From Terriglobales bacterium (GTDB lineage Bacteria > Acidobacteriota > Terriglobia > Terriglobales > Acidobacteriaceae), in contig DASRFG010000025.1 of the NCBI GenBank assembly GCA_035651655.1, forward strand, positions 124,001 through 188,000: a DNA stretch of 64,000 nt. Direction: 5' to 3'. Positions 10,921 to 19,627 of this stretch are shown piece by piece (the stretch's first letter is position 1; each line of letters starts with the position of its first letter). The notes under the pieces were generated by a model. The model saw nothing but the letters and a program-made list of their open reading frames with translations, was not told where the DNA came from and searched no databases. The translations under genes and the position numbers were made by a program.

Positions 10921-12177
10921 ATGCGCCTGCTGAAGCTTTGGCTGTCGGCATTCATGCTATTGGGGAGTTGCTTTGCCCAGAACATTGCTATTCGTGCCGG
11001 AAATCTGGTTGACCCCGCAACCGGAAAAATCTCCACCAATCAGACCATCCTGATTCAAGCCGGCAAAATCACTGCGGTTGGATCCAGCGCCTCAGTACCC
11101 GCCGGCACCGAGGTGATCAACCTACCCAATGCCTGGGTCTTGCCCGGGTTGATGGACGCCCACACTCACATCACCATGGCCCTTCCGCCCAACCCTCCGG
11201 GCGAGTCGCTTTGGGAGTCCTATTACGTAAAAGAGAGTCCGGCTTTGCGCGCCGCACGCGGGCTGCACAACAGCCGTATCTTGCTGGAGGCAGGCTTTAC
11301 CGCTCTCCGCGATGTAGGCAACTCTGCAAACTATGCCGATACCGCCGTGCGCCAGGCGATTGAAAAAGGCTGGTTCGACGGCCCCACCATCATTAGCGTG
11401 GGCAAGATCATCGGCCCGTATGGCGGACAGTTCCATGACATCGCTCCCGACCAGGGGCGCTTCTGGGGCTTCGAATATCTCGACGCCGACACACCCGATG
11501 AGGTGCGTAAGGCGGTTCGGCAAAACATCTTCTACGGAGCGACCGCAATCAAGCTGGTCGCTGACAACAGCCCTTATCACTACCGTGTGGAAGAAATTCA
11601 GGCGGCAACCGACGAGGCCCACCACGCGGGGCTCAAAGTTGCCGTGCACGTCTATGGTGGCGAGGCAGCGCGCAACGTGGTGCTGGGTGGGGCCGATTCC
11701 ATCGAGCACGGCTTCGATCTGAGCGATGATTTGCTGCAGCTCATGAAGCAGAAAGGCACGGTACTGGTGGGCACCGATTTTCCCTACGAGCACCTGGTTG
11801 CGCTGGGTAGCGTCGGTCCCGAGGATCCCAAAATCCTGAGCCAGAAAATTATTGATCGTCTGGGGCGCGCCTATCGCATGGGTACCAAGCTCGCTTTCGG
11901 CTCAGACACGGTCACCGATCTCCCAGGTAAAAGCCGCGCGGACATGGTCTTCGATTACTTCAAAGTCTGGCACGCCGCCGGTATTACCAACGCCGACATT
12001 TTGAAGGCCATGACCACCAACTGCGCCGAACTCCTCGGCATTCAAAAAACGCGCGGCGCCATTGTCCTCGGCCAGGCGGCAGATATCATCGCCGTGCCCG
12101 GCAATCCTTTGGACAATATCGAGATTCTCCGAAAAGTGAACTTCGTGATGAAAAACGGAAAGATAATCAAGCGATAG
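10921..12177 (+). CDS. Secreted amidohydrolase (imidazolonepropionase-like)
   Basis: A 418-residue metal-dependent hydrolase of the amidohydrolase superfamily with a signal peptide (first about 20 residues). The beta-sandwich start is AIRAGNLVDPATGKI. The first metal ligands are in DAHTHI, further His ligands in VAVHVYGG and SIEHGFD, and the catalytic Asp in FGSDTVTD. Proteins of this group in Acidobacteria are annotated as imidazolonepropionase-like or prolidase-like. The substrate is unknown. The ATG at 10921 follows a ggagat sequence and begins the signal peptide; an upstream in-frame start at 10861 would bury it. Confidence 0.9.
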   Translation: MRLLKLWLSAFMLLGSCFAQNIAIRAGNLVDPATGKISTNQTILIQAGKITAVGSSASVPAGTEVINLPNAWVLPGLMDAHTHITMALPPNPPGESLWESYYVKESPALRAARGLHNSRILLEAGFTALRDVGNSANYADTAVRQAIEKGWFDGPTIISVGKIIGPYGGQFHDIAPDQGRFWGFEYLDADTPDEVRKAVRQNIFYGATAIKLVADNSPYHYRVEEIQAATDEAHHAGLKVAVHVYGGEAARNVVLGGADSIEHGFDLSDDLLQLMKQKGTVLVGTDFPYEHLVALGSVGPEDPKILSQKIIDRLGRAYRMGTKLAFGSDTVTDLPGKSRADMVFDYFKVWHAAGITNADILKAMTTNCAELLGIQKTRGAIVLGQAADIIAVPGNPLDNIEILRKVNFVMKNGKIIKR

Positions 12178-12288
12178 CGCTCGCGGTGACAGCCACACCA
12201 ACGAATTAAAACCTGAAGCGTAAGCGCCGGGGTCGAACGAATAATCCTCTCAAGGTGCATAATGGTGCCGGATCCCGGCGGGAGGTGT

Positions 12289-12918
12289 ATGAATCGACAC
12301 TTGCGATTCGTGTTCGCAGCCGTAACCACGTTTGTACTGAGCTGCATCACCCTCGGCATCGGGTATGGAGCCGGGCTGTTGGCCGGCGGCCACATATATA
12401 CCGCGACCGCGCTGCCGATCAAACTTAGTGTTCCATTCGCGGGTATTGTTGGCATCATCGCCATGGCCTATCCGAATCGCAAGGACTCCCGCCAACACAA
12501 TGTTTTCATAGTGGCTGTAACGGGGGCTGCTACTGGGTGTGTCTACTGGTACTTGTCGGAGAGGGTGCTTGCGATGCAGTTTACCGGCCGCTGGCAGTGG
12601 GGCTTCCTGTCGCTGGATTACGAGCTTCAGATGGCCTTATGCTGGGTCGCCGCAGGTGCTTCCGCGATGTTGGTGGCAGTGATCCGCCGACCGTCAACAG
12701 TGCTGGTCCCAGTCGTCATCCTCTGCCTACTAGCAGTGGTGCTACCAGCTCCGATCTTCAACTACCTGGCAAAGAACCAAGAGCTTACTGTCGCATTGGC
12801 TATTCCTGTGGGTCCAGGTACGAGTGCGACGCGGCCGCCCGAAGTGATTGCGTCCGAATCGAAGGAGTTCGATGCCGAAATAGTTGTGCTCCATGTATTA
12901 TCGGTCTTGCGTTCATAG
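12289..12918 (+). CDS. Membrane protein, probably truncated by an in-frame TAG
   Basis: A 209-residue product with about five hydrophobic segments (residues 10-30, 38-58, 70-90, 112-130, 140-160). The ATG at 12289 has a strong ggaggt just upstream. The reading frame ends at TAG 12916-12918 but continues open in the same frame to 13218 with coherent protein sequence, including the segment called separately at 12940. The likely full-length protein is therefore about 309 residues: a membrane domain plus an extracytoplasmic domain. The family is not recognised. Confidence 0.6.
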   Translation: MNRHLRFVFAAVTTFVLSCITLGIGYGAGLLAGGHIYTATALPIKLSVPFAGIVGIIAMAYPNRKDSRQHNVFIVAVTGAATGCVYWYLSERVLAMQFTGRWQWGFLSLDYELQMALCWVAAGASAMLVAVIRRPSTVLVPVVILCLLAVVLPAPIFNYLAKNQELTVALAIPVGPGTSATRPPEVIASESKEFDAEIVVLHVLSVLRS

Positions 12919-12939
12919 GGACTCCCAGGGGACTACCGC

Positions 12940-13218
12940 GTGACCAACCTTTACCGCGTCGGCAAAGGCAAGAAGAGCCTTGAGATTGTCGTTGTGAGCG
13001 CGCCAGTGGTGAATCGTGCGCTACTGCCAGAACCTAATGGTACAGAGTTGATTTATGTCCAGAAACCGGAGGGTTGGAAGAGGATTCCCCTTCAGGCCCC
13101 AGCGCTGGCTCGTAGCGTTGAGATCTGGGGGCCTGGAAATCGCAACGATTCGCTGGCAAATTTCGGGATCCCCGATGCGTCCGGTATTAGTCTGATGGGA
13201 CGAATTCGACCTAACTGA
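12940..13218 (+). pseudogene. C-terminal part of the preceding membrane protein
   Basis: A 92-codon segment in the same frame as the preceding gene, separated from it only by one TAG codon and seven further codons. It starts at a GTG with a weak aggggac upstream, so reinitiation is conceivable. The sequence (RVGKGKKSLEIVVVSAPVVN and on) is ordinary folded-domain sequence. I favour a nonsense-mutated gene or a sequencing error over a separate gene. Confidence 0.5.
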
Positions 13219-13283
13219 GCTCTTCTCAACGTTATGGCGACCTACTCGCCAACGTGGTCAGCCGACCGTTTACGTGAGTGCTT

Positions 13284-13622
13284 TCAGTCGCAAAAATGTC
13301 TCTTTCTCCTATCCTCGGACGCAACGATGAATAATGGGTAGTTTGAGTTCGGTGCCTCCGCTCTCAGGTCCGACAATCTCAGAATCCCGGAGTAGATGGA
13401 CGTCGAATGCTCGATCTCAATGGCTGACTTAATTGAGTACGGACCGAATCCAGACAACGTCAATATTTTCAATGCTTCGGGTCCCCTCCATTTCGCTCCT
13501 GCGAAATGGGGAGGGAACTGCCTCATCTCCCCCCAGCCGATCAATCCTCCCTTCGTAACCTCTACCTGATCGGCGGTAACCCGAGGTAACTTGCCTCCCT
13601 GCCGAAAAGTGCGATAAGACAC
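13284..13622 (-). pseudogene. Fragment of a nuclease-like protein
   Basis: A 112-codon frame whose C-terminal half (IEIEHSTSIYSGILRLSDL and then PLFIVASEDRR) resembles proteins related to restriction-endonuclease folds, in which EHSTSIYSG is a conserved stretch. The N-terminal half does not fit that family, and the frame stops right after the ERR-type motif, where the relatives continue for tens of residues. It therefore looks like a frameshifted, truncated remnant. The family assignment comes from memory of the motif and is tentative. Confidence 0.4.
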
Positions 13623-13668
13623 ATAGATATCCGGCGGAAATTGATGTCCCTAAAGCGTTTACGAACCC

Positions 13669-14820
13669 ATGGCTGCAGTTAAAGACTGGATCCACCAACT
13701 CGTTGAAAAGATGGTCTCTCAGGTCCTGGAGAGCCACATTCCCACCCTCCGCGAAGAGCTGGTGCGGCGCGTGGTCCAGGAACTTCAGCCTGCCGTGGGT
13801 AAGAATCAAGAGACTGGGCAGCCGGCATCATCCGCGGGTCAGGGAAGCACCCCGCCACAGCTATTGAAGGCCATCTCCTCCATCCATCAGGCGACCGCAC
13901 AAAAAGAGATTCTCGCGGCACTGCTCGACGGGGTCAGTGGCTTTTGCAGCCGCACCGCCCTCTTCGTGGTGCGTTCGGGGGCAGCTGTGGGATGGCAGGG
14001 ACGCGGCTTCTCCAATCCGGACGCAGTCAAGAATTTCGCATTGGGGATGAACAGTTCCTTCGCAGCCAAGGCGCTCCAGGAAAAGAAAGTCCAGAGCGGA
14101 CCGAGCGCCGGCATGGATAAGCATTTCCTTGATGCCGTAGGCGCTCCCGAGCAGGACCAGGCTCTGATGCTGCCGCTAGTGCTCAAAGAGAAAGTAGCCG
14201 GTTTGCTCTATGCCGATGCCGGCCCGAAAGGCGGCAAGCTGGATGCTGCTGCGGTGGAGATGTTGGTGCTCTCCGCCGGACTCTGGCTGGAAGTCGTTAC
14301 CTTGCGCCGCAGCTCTACAGGCACCGCTCCAGCGCAGGAAGGCGTGGTGGAGCAAGCCCCGGTTTCGCCCAAAACGGAGCCGGTCGCGGTGCTGCAGGCG
14401 ACGCCAGCGGTGGTTGCGCCTCCCGCCCCTGTCCCCGTCGTTGCTCCCGAACCTGAGCCGCCAAAGGCCATGGCCGCGGCTGCCGGTGCCACAACCAGTC
14501 CAGTCCAAGCTCCGCCCAGCGAAGCTCCCGGCGCGGCTGACGGCGGGATGAGCGATGAAGAGGTCCACAAGAAAGCCAAGCGTTTTGCCAAGCTCTTAGT
14601 GGACGAGATAAAGCTTTACAACAAGGACAAGGTCGCCGAAGGCCGCAAAAAGAAGGACCTTTATAGCCGCCTCAAGGAAGACATTGATAAGAGCCGTGCT
14701 ACCTACGATAAACGATATGGCAAAACTGCCGCCGCTGAAGCCAAATACTTTGACCATGAAATTGTTCGCATCCTGGCGGAAAACGATAAGTCACTATTAG
14801 GCGCGAACTACTCGCAGTAA
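13669..14820 (+). CDS. GAF-like domain protein
   Basis: A 383-residue cytosolic protein. An N-terminal amphipathic helix region (1-45) is followed by a GAF-like domain (about 65-205: LLKAISSIHQATAQKEILAA, later LPLVLKEKVAGLLYAD). A long Pro/Ala/Val-rich linker (210-295) follows, then a Lys-rich helical C-terminal domain (DEEVHKKAKRFAKLLVDEI). GAF domains sense small ligands or act as interaction modules; the ligand is unknown. The ATG at 13669 begins the helix. It is 11 nt upstream of the lytic transglycosylase gene, so the two probably form an operon. Confidence 0.82.
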   Translation: MAAVKDWIHQLVEKMVSQVLESHIPTLREELVRRVVQELQPAVGKNQETGQPASSAGQGSTPPQLLKAISSIHQATAQKEILAALLDGVSGFCSRTALFVVRSGAAVGWQGRGFSNPDAVKNFALGMNSSFAAKALQEKKVQSGPSAGMDKHFLDAVGAPEQDQALMLPLVLKEKVAGLLYADAGPKGGKLDAAAVEMLVLSAGLWLEVVTLRRSSTGTAPAQEGVVEQAPVSPKTEPVAVLQATPAVVAPPAPVPVVAPEPEPPKAMAAAAGATTSPVQAPPSEAPGAADGGMSDEEVHKKAKRFAKLLVDEIKLYNKDKVAEGRKKKDLYSRLKEDIDKSRATYDKRYGKTAAAEAKYFDHEIVRILAENDKSLLGANYSQ

Positions 14821-14831
14821 AATAACCACAC

Positions 14832-17186
14832 GTGAACTCCTCCGTTTTATTTTTCGTGCTGATTGTGTCTCTGCTGGGTAACTGCGTACCTTTATATGCG
14901 CAGTCCTCCCGCGCGCAGCGCCAAAAACAAAGCCGTTCGCATCACAAAAAGAAAACTGCCCACCGCAAGCGCAAAGTATCGGCGCGAGTGCGCCGCATGG
15001 CGCGCGCTTTCGTGGCCTCCACTCAGCTAAAGCCCATGGCGCGCCAGCTACTTGAGAATCGCAGTCCTGCCGCCTACGCAGGTGTGCAAACTTATGCCCG
15101 CCAGCACGTACAAGATGATGCCGGTACCCTGGCCTGGCTGGTTGTGGGATACGCTCACATCCTCGATCACGATTACGCCAAGGCGATTCCTCCCCTGAAG
15201 CGCGCCAGCTTCCGGGCTGGGGACCTCAGCGATTACACTTCCTATTTTTTGGCGATGGCTTACGGTGGGACCGGCGACAGCGCTGGCGTGATTGCCACCT
15301 TGAAGAATTTCGAGCAGGACCACCCCGACTCACTCTTTGCGCGTGATGCCTACGTCGTCTATGCTGCGGCGCTGGTTGCAGGCGGGCAGGCGCAGCGGGC
15401 GATTTCGTTATTGGAAGCGCATCGCCAGCCTCCCCTGCCGGATGTCGAATTGGCCTTGGGTCGCGCGTATGCCGCCGCCGGAGACACTTCTAAAGCTGCG
15501 GAAACTTTCCATCGCTTATATTTTTCCATGCCGCTGGCTGAGGAAGCGGATGCTGCCAGCAACGAATTGAAAAAGCTTCCCGTAGTTTTTGTTCCGCAAC
15601 CCACTTTCACTGAGCGCAAGCTGCGTGCCGATCTGCTTTTGCAAGGCCGCCGCTATGCTGACGCAATCCAGGAATACCGCGATCTAGTGTCCCACGCCGC
15701 CGAAGCCGATCGCGCCAGCGTTCAGTTGTCCTTGGCCAGCGCGCTTCATCGCAGCGGTCGTGACAAGGACGCAAAGGACTTGCTGGACTCCATCTCTGGC
15801 GTTACCGGCGACCCCGAGGCGCAACGGCTGTATCAATTGGTGGAAATTGCTCGCACTGCCGAAGATGAGGATGCGGCCCTGAAGCTGGTCACCAATCTTC
15901 GCCAGACCGCTTCCACCAGTCCCTGGTTCGAAAAATCTTTATTGATCGCGGCGAACATGCGTTTGCTGAAGCGGGAATATGATCCGGCGATTGATCTCTT
16001 TCGCGAGCTTGAACAGCGCTTCCCGGAAGGGAATCGCGCCGCCTACGCGCATTGGAAAGTTGCGTGGCTGAGCATGCGACAGAACCGCAAAGACGAAGCC
16101 CGGAAGGAAATGGAAGATCAGATCGCCAAGTATCCCGGCTCGCCGCAAGTGCCCGCCGCTCTCTACTGGCGTGCCCGCATCGGAGAACAGGACCAGGACT
16201 TCACCAAGGCCGGCGCCTACTATCAGAAAATTACCGACCGCTTCAGCAATTACTATTACGCCGACCTTGCGCGCCAGCGTTTGAAGCAAATTCCCGCTAA
16301 TGCCGCGCTTGTGGCCAGTGTCGCCAATCATGGTAGCGCCGGCGGAGGTGCTGTCGCTGATCCGCCCACGGAGGCCGCGGGCAACACCGCTTCTACCACT
16401 CCGCAAAGCGACCCGCTGCTGGAGAAAATTCCCGCTGCGAACCTGCCTTCCACGCCTGACCCTGACGACCTGCCCGATGACGACTTGCGGGTACAGAAAG
16501 CCCTGCTGCTGCAAAATGGCGCGCTCACCAGCTTCGCCGTCCGCGAGCTGCAGGCAGCGGCGCCGTCAGGAAAAGTTGCTGGCTGGTGGACGATTAAAAC
16601 CGTCGAGCTTTATCAGGACGATAAGCACTACGACCGGGCGATCGAAGCGGTAAAACGGGTAGTTCCAGAATACTTCGCGGTGGATACCGCTGCGCTACCT
16701 CGCGCCTATTGGACGGCGCTTTTCCCCCGTCCTTATTGGACTGAGCTCAAGAAGCAGAGCGCGCGCAATCGCTTGGATCCCTTTCTGGTTGCCGCTCTCA
16801 TCCGCCAGGAATCCGCATTCAATCCCGGCGCCATCTCCAGCGCCAACGCTCTCGGACTGATGCAATTGCTCCCTGTAACCGGCCGCGCCATGGCGCGCCA
16901 GCTGCATGTTCGCCATTTCTCCAACAGTCTGCTGGTGGTCCCGAACGTCAACATGCAGCTCGGCACGCGTTACTTCCGCCAACTTATTGATCAGTTCGGT
17001 AGCGTGGAGTACGCGCTCGCCGCCTACAACGCCGGCCAGGACCGCGTTAAAGACTGGACTACGAATGGCAATTTTCAGGATGTCCCCGAGTTCGTGGAAT
17101 CCATCCCGTTCACGGAAACTCGTGAATACGTGCAGGCCATCATGCGCAATGCAACGGTTTACCGCAAGCTTTACGACACGCCTTAG
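14832..17186 (+). CDS. Soluble lytic murein transglycosylase (Slt-type)
   Basis: A 784-residue periplasmic enzyme that cleaves peptidoglycan glycan strands with 1,6-anhydro product formation. It has a signal peptide (1-23), a basic stretch, then a long alpha-helical TPR-like superhelix (about 70-560) as in Slt70. The C-terminal SLT domain has RLDPFLVAALIRQESAFNP with catalytic Glu at about 660, then ALGLMQLLPVTG and YALAAYNAG. It starts at a GTG 11 nt after the GAF-like gene, so translation is probably coupled. Confidence 0.93.
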   Translation: MNSSVLFFVLIVSLLGNCVPLYAQSSRAQRQKQSRSHHKKKTAHRKRKVSARVRRMARAFVASTQLKPMARQLLENRSPAAYAGVQTYARQHVQDDAGTLAWLVVGYAHILDHDYAKAIPPLKRASFRAGDLSDYTSYFLAMAYGGTGDSAGVIATLKNFEQDHPDSLFARDAYVVYAAALVAGGQAQRAISLLEAHRQPPLPDVELALGRAYAAAGDTSKAAETFHRLYFSMPLAEEADAASNELKKLPVVFVPQPTFTERKLRADLLLQGRRYADAIQEYRDLVSHAAEADRASVQLSLASALHRSGRDKDAKDLLDSISGVTGDPEAQRLYQLVEIARTAEDEDAALKLVTNLRQTASTSPWFEKSLLIAANMRLLKREYDPAIDLFRELEQRFPEGNRAAYAHWKVAWLSMRQNRKDEARKEMEDQIAKYPGSPQVPAALYWRARIGEQDQDFTKAGAYYQKITDRFSNYYYADLARQRLKQIPANAALVASVANHGSAGGGAVADPPTEAAGNTASTTPQSDPLLEKIPAANLPSTPDPDDLPDDDLRVQKALLLQNGALTSFAVRELQAAAPSGKVAGWWTIKTVELYQDDKHYDRAIEAVKRVVPEYFAVDTAALPRAYWTALFPRPYWTELKKQSARNRLDPFLVAALIRQESAFNPGAISSANALGLMQLLPVTGRAMARQLHVRHFSNSLLVVPNVNMQLGTRYFRQLIDQFGSVEYALAAYNAGQDRVKDWTTNGNFQDVPEFVESIPFTETREYVQAIMRNATVYRKLYDTP

Positions 17187-17190
17187 ACAC

Positions 17191-17243
17191 GTTCACCACA
17201 AAAGATCACCGCCATCTCTGGCTTGGTGTCCTTTGTGGTGAAC
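17191..17243. repeat. Long inverted repeat between convergent genes
   Basis: Perfect 12-bp arms (gttcaccacaaa at 17191-17202 and its complement at 17232-17243) with a 29-nt loop lie right after the transglycosylase stop codon. The right arm carries the gtgtcctttgtggtga core also seen at 1697-1710. It may act as a terminator for both flanking genes or be a mobile palindromic repeat. Confidence 0.6.
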
Positions 17244-17264
17244 CATGTCGCCTTCCAAGTTCGG

Positions 17265-17732
17265 CTAGGGCTGGGTCGAAGTGTTGCTGGCGCGCGAGGT
17301 GGTGCGATCCGGATTCATCGCCTTCCACGCCACGGTGCCGCCACCGCCGATCAGCGCGCCTGCCACTGCCCCATCGTCGCAGCCGCAGAGCGTCCAGCCG
17401 ATGCCCGTGCCCAGCGCCGTGTGCGACAGGACGTACGCCCAGTCGCGATTCGGTTCGCCGGCCCTGCGATGGGAGCTCAGGTACAGGGATGAAAATGCCC
17501 CGCCGCCGAGTAACGCGCCTTTTGTCAGGTCGTTGCCGCTGCCGAGCAGAGCGCCCACTCCCGCTCCCAGAGCCGCCCCACCGAGCACCGTGAAAATATA
17601 GCGGTGGCGTTTAGGGCTGATGCCGCTCAAATCCCGCTTGGGATCAAGCGGGCGATCGCCGGCGAAAGCTGGTAGGGCAACCAGCGCCATGCATAATGTG
17701 AGAACTAAGGCCAGAATTTTTTTTACCGCCAT
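17265..17732 (-). CDS. Secreted glycine-rich (glycine-zipper-like) protein
   Basis: A 155-residue protein with a clear signal peptide (about 1-24, ending AFA). The mature part alternates Gly/Ala-rich hydrophobic segments (LGGAALGAGVGALLGSG and AVAGALIGGGG) that resemble glycine-zipper membrane-inserting repeats. A Cys-Gly-Cys lies in the second half. The ATG at 17732 has caggag at proper spacing; an upstream in-frame start at 17759 would precede it. The function is unknown. Confidence 0.75.
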   Translation of the reverse strand: MAVKKILALVLTLCMALVALPAFAGDRPLDPKRDLSGISPKRHRYIFTVLGGAALGAGVGALLGSGNDLTKGALLGGGAFSSLYLSSHRRAGEPNRDWAYVLSHTALGTGIGWTLCGCDDGAVAGALIGGGGTVAWKAMNPDRTTSRASNTSTQP

Positions 17733-17947
17733 GGTTAAAGTCTCCTGTGGGTCTTTCATTAATTTTTAGGATGCGTTACACCGGGCGGGGATGTGCCTCA
17801 AAACAGGTGTAACTCTGGAAATGTGCTACAGGCGGGCTTTTCAGGGCAGCAGCAGTTTCGGCCAGAGCTGCCGAGCGGAGCCGAACGCCAGCGTTAGAGA
17901 AGAGGAATCAGGCCCGACTTTTCGGGATCCTGTTCGGGGTAGCTCGA

Positions 17948-18298
17948 CTAGGCTGCATCGTCCACTTGAATTTCTAAGACGCGGATTTCCTCTCCGCCTA
18001 TGGGCTCTGTAACCGGATGTCCGCACTCAGGGCAGGGAAGATCGCTGGCTGTGCCTTCAAAATCAGCGCCGCAGTTGCGGCAGTGGTGCCGCACCGGCAA
18101 TATTTTTACGTTCAGCGCAGCGCCCTCAGCCACGGTGCCGCGGGCAACAGTATCGAACACGCTGCTCAGCCGCTCAAGATCAATAACCCGCCGCCCACCA
18201 ATGGCCAGATGCACACCCAGTACCTTGCCCACCGACTGGCGGTACGCCGCCTGGTCCACCAGCTCCAGCACGTGATTGGCAAGCTCGCGCTCGTCCAT
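17948..18298 (-). CDS. hypA: HypA-like nickel metallochaperone homologue without His2
   Basis: A 116-residue protein aligned end to end with HypA/HybF, the factor that delivers nickel to [NiFe]-hydrogenase (and urease in some species). The zinc site is intact: CRNC (Cys73, Cys76) and CPEC (Cys89, Cys92). The N-terminus reads MDERELANHV, whereas HypA proteins start MHE, with His2 and the N-terminal amine forming the nickel site. His2 is thus replaced by Asp. No alternative start supplying a His is visible in frame. No hydrogenase or other hyp gene lies in this window. It is either a HypA with changed metal handling or a decayed orphan. Confidence 0.85.
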   Translation of the reverse strand: MDERELANHVLELVDQAAYRQSVGKVLGVHLAIGGRRVIDLERLSSVFDTVARGTVAEGAALNVKILPVRHHCRNCGADFEGTASDLPCPECGHPVTEPIGGEEIRVLEIQVDDAA

Positions 18299-18438
18299 GA
18301 AATTGCCCCTTTGGCCCCGTATTCCCGCGAAGCGGGAGAATACACTGCTCCGCCCGAATGATTCAAATCAGCTGCTCGCAGGCGAATCATCAGGCAACTG
18401 CTTCCGCCGCCCGGGAAGTCGTGGTACTCTGCCGCACC

Positions 18439-18747
18439 ATGTCGCGAATCTTGCTGGGCGTGATCTGCGGTCTGGCCTTTGGCGCGGTGGATGTCGGCAT
18501 CATGCTGCCTATGAGTTTTCCCGACAAGACCGCAGCCATTCTGGGCGCGTTCATCAACCGCTTTGCCATCGGATTCGTTGTCGGCGCGGTCGCGCTTCCC
18601 TGGCCGGGATGGCTGGTCGGCCTGGTCATCGGCCTGCTGCTCAGCCTTCCTGACGCCATCATCACCAAAGCCTATGGCCCGATTATCGGCTTCGGCGCTC
18701 TCGGCGGCGTGATCATCGGCATCATCATTAGCCGCTTCGGCAGATAG
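18439..18747 (+). CDS. Small membrane protein, unknown function
   Basis: A 102-residue, very hydrophobic protein with about four helices, rich in Gly and Ile (GLVIGLLLSLPDAIITKAYG). The ATG at 18439 begins the first helix. Similar small proteins occur in Acidobacteria as uncharacterised membrane proteins. It is followed 13 nt later by the next gene on the same strand, so they may share a transcript. Confidence 0.72.
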   Translation: MSRILLGVICGLAFGAVDVGIMLPMSFPDKTAAILGAFINRFAIGFVVGAVALPWPGWLVGLVIGLLLSLPDAIITKAYGPIIGFGALGGVIIGIIISRFGR

Positions 18748-18760
18748 CCCAGGCTACAGA

Positions 18761-19054
18761 ATGTCACTGAGTGAGTTACGTCCCTTCATCGCCACCGAAA
18801 TCGAGCGCATTCCCGAAGACGCCGGGGTTTTCGTGCTCTTCCAAATTCAAATTCCGATCCATGCCGACCACGCCCGCAACTTGCGCCAGCATCTGCTCCT
18901 AGCTAAGAAAGAGTTTCCGAACGCCAGCCATTTCGCCGTCGAGCCCGGCAAATATGGGGAGGAGACCGCGCGCCGCGTTGAAAACCTCCGCAACGACCTG
19001 CGCCTGGTGCGCGCCAAAGGATTTGTGGGGACGCCCCAGAAGGCCTCGCGCTAG
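18761..19054 (+). CDS. Hypothetical cytosolic protein
   Basis: A 97-residue protein without signal or membrane segment. The start (IERIPEDAGVFVLFQIQIP) faintly recalls the first strand of GIY-YIG-type domains, P..AGVY..., but the catalytic GIY and YIG motifs are absent, so I do not assign a function. The ATG is 13 nt after the preceding membrane-protein stop. Confidence 0.62.
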   Translation: MSLSELRPFIATEIERIPEDAGVFVLFQIQIPIHADHARNLRQHLLLAKKEFPNASHFAVEPGKYGEETARRVENLRNDLRLVRAKGFVGTPQKASR

Positions 19055-19089
19055 GACCTTGCGATTGGTTTGCCGCTTCAGTTTGTGTC

Positions 19090-19170
19090 GCCCCTCCGGG
19101 GCTCGGTTTGTTTGGTGCGCCTACCCAGCGCTGACGCGCTGGGCTAAAGGCTGTTCCGCCCCTGCGGGGC
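19090..19170. repeat. Cluster of three palindromic (REP-like) units
   Basis: Three consecutive hairpins follow the gene ending at 19054: gcccctccggggc (19090-19102), cccagcgc-tgac-gcgctggg (19124-19143, 8-bp stem) and gcccctgcggggc (19158-19170). Composite palindromes of this style are common between acidobacterial genes and probably spread as REP/BIME-like elements. They may also serve as a terminator. Confidence 0.65.
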
Positions 19171-19321
19171 TGGATTCCGGTTACGCGAGCGGTGTGTGAT
19201 CTTCGGAAGATCTCATTCATGGGTGGGAAGCCCGCCAACCCCCGCCTCTAACCGACGCAGATTCTGCCGCGCATGGCGGGCGAGCCGCAGCGCAGTCCGG
19301 TGACGTGGAAGTGCTGGCATT

Positions 19322-19627
19322 GTGGCCTTGGCGGTTTATGATAGGCCGGAGAATGGAGGCAATGGAGACGGGCTAATTGACGCTCATGACGCAATCTATT
19401 CCAAACTGCTCCTCTGGATAGATAAAAACCAGGACGGAATATCTCAGTCCGACGAGCTACACACCCTTCCCGAGATCGGCATTGCGCGAATTGATTTGCA
19501 GTACAAAGTCAAGCTCCGCCTAGACGAATACAACAATGCGTTTTACCTCCGAAGTCGAGTTTGGGATACCAAAGGGAACCAGAGCGGCCGCTGGGCATGG
19601 GATGTCTACCTGCGAAGAGAACCTTAG
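19322..19627 (+). pseudogene. Truncated EF-hand-type secreted protein remnant
   Basis: A 101-codon frame beginning at a GTG without a ribosome site. It contains two Asp/Asn-rich calcium-loop-like stretches (NGGNGDGLIDAHD and DKNQDGISQSDEL) followed by a conserved-looking ending (GRWAWDVYLRR). I associate this layout with the C-terminal end of large secreted acidobacterial proteins. No signal peptide or upstream domain is in frame, so the 5' part appears lost. It overlaps the start region of the VWFA gene by 26 nt. Confidence 0.5.
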
